From: a virus
Direction: 5' to 3' (one strand)
IMG/VR virus record: IMGVR_UViG_3300037333_000056
Span: 1-64,000 of that record
Length of the DNA: 64,000 nt
In this document: positions 62,182-64,000 of the stretch, piece after piece
Position numbering within the stretch: position 1 is the stretch's first letter
Layout of the letters: each line of letters begins with the position of its first letter
Translations under genes and position numbers: made by a program
Notes under the pieces: model-generated
Databases searched by the model: none
What the model was told of the DNA's origin: nothing
What the model saw: only the letters and a program-made list of their open reading frames with translations

Positions 62182-63507
62182 CTAACTATACATGAGCGAG
62201 TTATAGAACTCTTCAAACTTTTCATCATCCAACTTCATTGGATCGAATTTAGTACTCTTTTTTCTAGTAGTAGTCTTTTTCTTACTTACTGATGCCGCTT
62301 TCTTGCGTGCATGTTCTGCTGCCTCATTTTTTTCTTTAACCTTAAAAGAATACTCTCTTTCGGCTTTAATCTTAGCAATTTCTGCTTGCACTGCAGCTTC
62401 ATCAAAACTTTGTCTTGTGTTTACTGCATTCTGGCTTCTATTAATCTCAGCAGCTCTTTGAGCCTGAACAACCTCATTCTCTAATTCGATTACAGCTTCC
62501 TTGTACTGATCTATTGACTTTTTGTTTGAAAAAGTACCAAGAACATCTGTCATCTTCTTTTGTGCTATTCTTTCCTGAACCATATCATATACGCCATTAC
62601 TCATGTGAGACACAAGATCTGATGTGCTATGAGGGTCCTCTAACAACTCCAAAACGCTTTCGTTGTCCCAGTCCTTGCTTATTACAGAGTTAACTCTATC
62701 TTGAACACCAAATTGTGATGCATTATCCATAAGATCTTCAACTGCAATATTTAGTGGTGAAGCTACTACATTTGTTGGTTTATAGTTAACTTCTTCCATA
62801 TCTAGTTCAAGTGGGTCAATATCTGACTGCTTAAGAAATGCTTTTACTGCCTCTTTATCCCCACTCATAGCATTCATCATTAGGTTAAATTTATCTGGAT
62901 TATCTAGAATGCCATGTTCTTTTAGTGGGTTTATAAACGGTCTATACTCCTTAAACGCCCTCATCTTCTCACTATACCCAGCTGCCATTTGTTGTGCTTG
63001 GATTATCTTGTCTGGATCCTTAAATCCTTTCATTGTTTTACCATTTGCAACAAACTCCGACGTAGCCTTATCATAGAACGCTTTGTATTCTTTCATTCTA
63101 TTTAGCTCTTCAATTGTTCTTTCGTATTCTGCCTTGTAATTAACTTCGTCTTGACTTGTATTGTCAGCGGACTTATCCTCTACTTCATCATTGCTAGAAC
63201 CATCATCTTGAGTGTTTTCTCCATCTTCAGAGTCATCATCATCGTAAATATCATCTTCTGTATCATCAGTATCGTCGTCACCATACTCATTCGTTTCAGA
63301 ATCAGATTCTTCATTTAGATCATAATCGTCGTGGTCAGTGTCCTCAATATTCTTGTCATCTACACTCTCTTCTGAAGAGTAATCATTTTCAATTGAGCTA
63401 TCTTCTTTTAAGCTATCGTCATCATATTTTCCGCTCTGTACATCATCCACAAGAGATTCAAAATCCTCATCGCTCATACCGTCAAAATCTATTGTTGAAT
63501 CACTCAT
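62182..63507 (-). CDS. Scaffolding/tape-measure-like protein (N4 gp57-like)
   Basis: A 441-residue protein. The first 120 residues are extremely acidic (Asp, Glu, Ser), the rest is helical, and a Lys-rich stretch precedes a conserved end (FDPMKLDDEKFEEFYNSL). An acidic N-terminus and coiled helical body before the capsid gene is typical of scaffolds. It overlaps the previous gene by four bases. Confidence 0.6.
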   Translation of the reverse strand: MSDSTIDFDGMSDEDFESLVDDVQSGKYDDDSLKEDSSIENDYSSEESVDDKNIEDTDHDDYDLNEESDSETNEYGDDDTDDTEDDIYDDDDSEDGENTQDDGSSNDEVEDKSADNTSQDEVNYKAEYERTIEELNRMKEYKAFYDKATSEFVANGKTMKGFKDPDKIIQAQQMAAGYSEKMRAFKEYRPFINPLKEHGILDNPDKFNLMMNAMSGDKEAVKAFLKQSDIDPLELDMEEVNYKPTNVVASPLNIAVEDLMDNASQFGVQDRVNSVISKDWDNESVLELLEDPHSTSDLVSHMSNGVYDMVQERIAQKKMTDVLGTFSNKKSIDQYKEAVIELENEVVQAQRAAEINRSQNAVNTRQSFDEAAVQAEIAKIKAEREYSFKVKEKNEAAEHARKKAASVSKKKTTTRKKSTKFDPMKLDDEKFEEFYNSLMYS

Positions 63508-63890
63508 TCTTCTTCTCCAGTATTAGACAATAGGCTATCTCTTTCATTTTCTAATGCACCAAGATTTTCAGCAGCAAGAAACACATCATTCTGTATTTTA
63601 CCCATAAATGTTTTAAAGTGTCTAATGGCTGCCATCTTCTCAACACAAGAGTCTAGCTGATCTCTCTTAAGAAAATTTGGTGATAGTAGCGTGTTTGACA
63701 ATCTTTTGCCTTCGTCCTCAAAATATGCTTGTTCAACTACAGCTTTATACGAATCGTTTTCAACAAGACTTTTTAGATTATCAAATAGCTTTACAAGCCC
63801 CTTTGTATGCTCTATCTCTTTGTCTATCTCTTTAATTCGCTCATCAATGTACTGTGTATCTAGTGTAGAATTATCTTCCAGTGCTTGCAT
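63504..63890 (-). CDS. Small coiled-coil virion protein (N4 gp58-like)
   Basis: A 128-residue helical protein; ATG 63890 is chosen over the upstream frame because AAAAAAGGG lies before it. There are two coiled-coil segments (about 10-40 and 85-120). It precedes the scaffold gene; the portal gene is expected just beyond the window. Bases 63891-64000 show only AT-rich sequence. Confidence 0.55.
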   Translation of the reverse strand: MQALEDNSTLDTQYIDERIKEIDKEIEHTKGLVKLFDNLKSLVENDSYKAVVEQAYFEDEGKRLSNTLLSPNFLKRDQLDSCVEKMAAIRHFKTFMGKIQNDVFLAAENLGALENERDSLLSNTGEEE

Positions 63891-64000
63891 ATGTATACCC
63901 TTTTTTATTTTGTTATCGTAAGAAAAGTGGTGCAATAATGCAGAGCACTTGTTCTTATGACAAAAATTATATCATAATTTATTGTTATATAAATAAAAAG

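Overview
The window is most of the genome of a lytic, AT-rich, N4-like podovirus (Schitoviridae type). The evidence is an N4-family major capsid protein, the conserved AAA-ATPase plus von Willebrand A gene pair, an N4 gp49-like protein and, decisively, a 2800-residue virion RNA polymerase in which I can place the T7/N4 polymerase motifs. Portal, terminase, DNA polymerase and the early RNA polymerases are not here and presumably lie outside the window. The host cannot be named from the sequence; standard stop codons, sigma70-type promoters and class Ia ribonucleotide reductase fit a Gram-negative bacterium.

Layout. 0-4.2 kb (+): NAD metabolism (NMN adenylyltransferase, Nudix hydrolase, nicotinamide phosphoribosyltransferase) with small membrane proteins. 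4.2-16.3 kb (+): an accessory region with about 18 very short related genes starting M-x-K-Q and often ending in a W-x-K motif. Among them lie a RecB/Cas4-like nuclease, an SF2 helicase, a membrane-anchored HNH protein and a RepL-like winged-helix protein. Two virion-like genes (7.2-8.7 kb) face the other way, and four candidate structured RNAs sit here. 16.3-38.0 kb (+): nucleotide and replication genes. These are ThyX, AAA+/vWA, NrdA/NrdB, a primase-helicase, a DUF3310 protein, Hc1-like, Sak4-like ATPase, Tad2-like anti-Thoeris protein, ParB-like, GIY-YIG, a candidate ssDNA-binding protein, RusA and an SF1 helicase. Two more structured RNAs and a sigma70 promoter with palindromic operators lie at 32.4-33.1 kb. 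38.0-64.0 kb (-): the late virion operon, read right to left: gp58-like, scaffold, capsid, a homing endonuclease broken at an A8 tract, tail/adhesin proteins, ejection proteins and finally the virion RNA polymerase.

How it fits together. In N4 the packaged polymerase is injected with the DNA and transcribes early genes. Here the same polypeptide also carries a DnaQ-like exonuclease and an HEXXH metallopeptidase. The NAD genes together with the Tad2-like protein look like a two-layer answer to NAD-depleting defences such as Thoeris. The recombination set (Sak4, candidate SSB, RusA, helicases, RecB-like nuclease) sits with the replication genes.

The least explained features are an over-represented octamer, AGAACCAG. 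It is scattered through genes and paired head-to-head as intergenic hairpins, as DNA uptake sequences are in Neisseria and Haemophilus. Next come the family of tiny MxKQ proteins and six candidate structured RNAs, one of them a tRNA-Asn-like fold enclosed by a perfect 10-bp helix.
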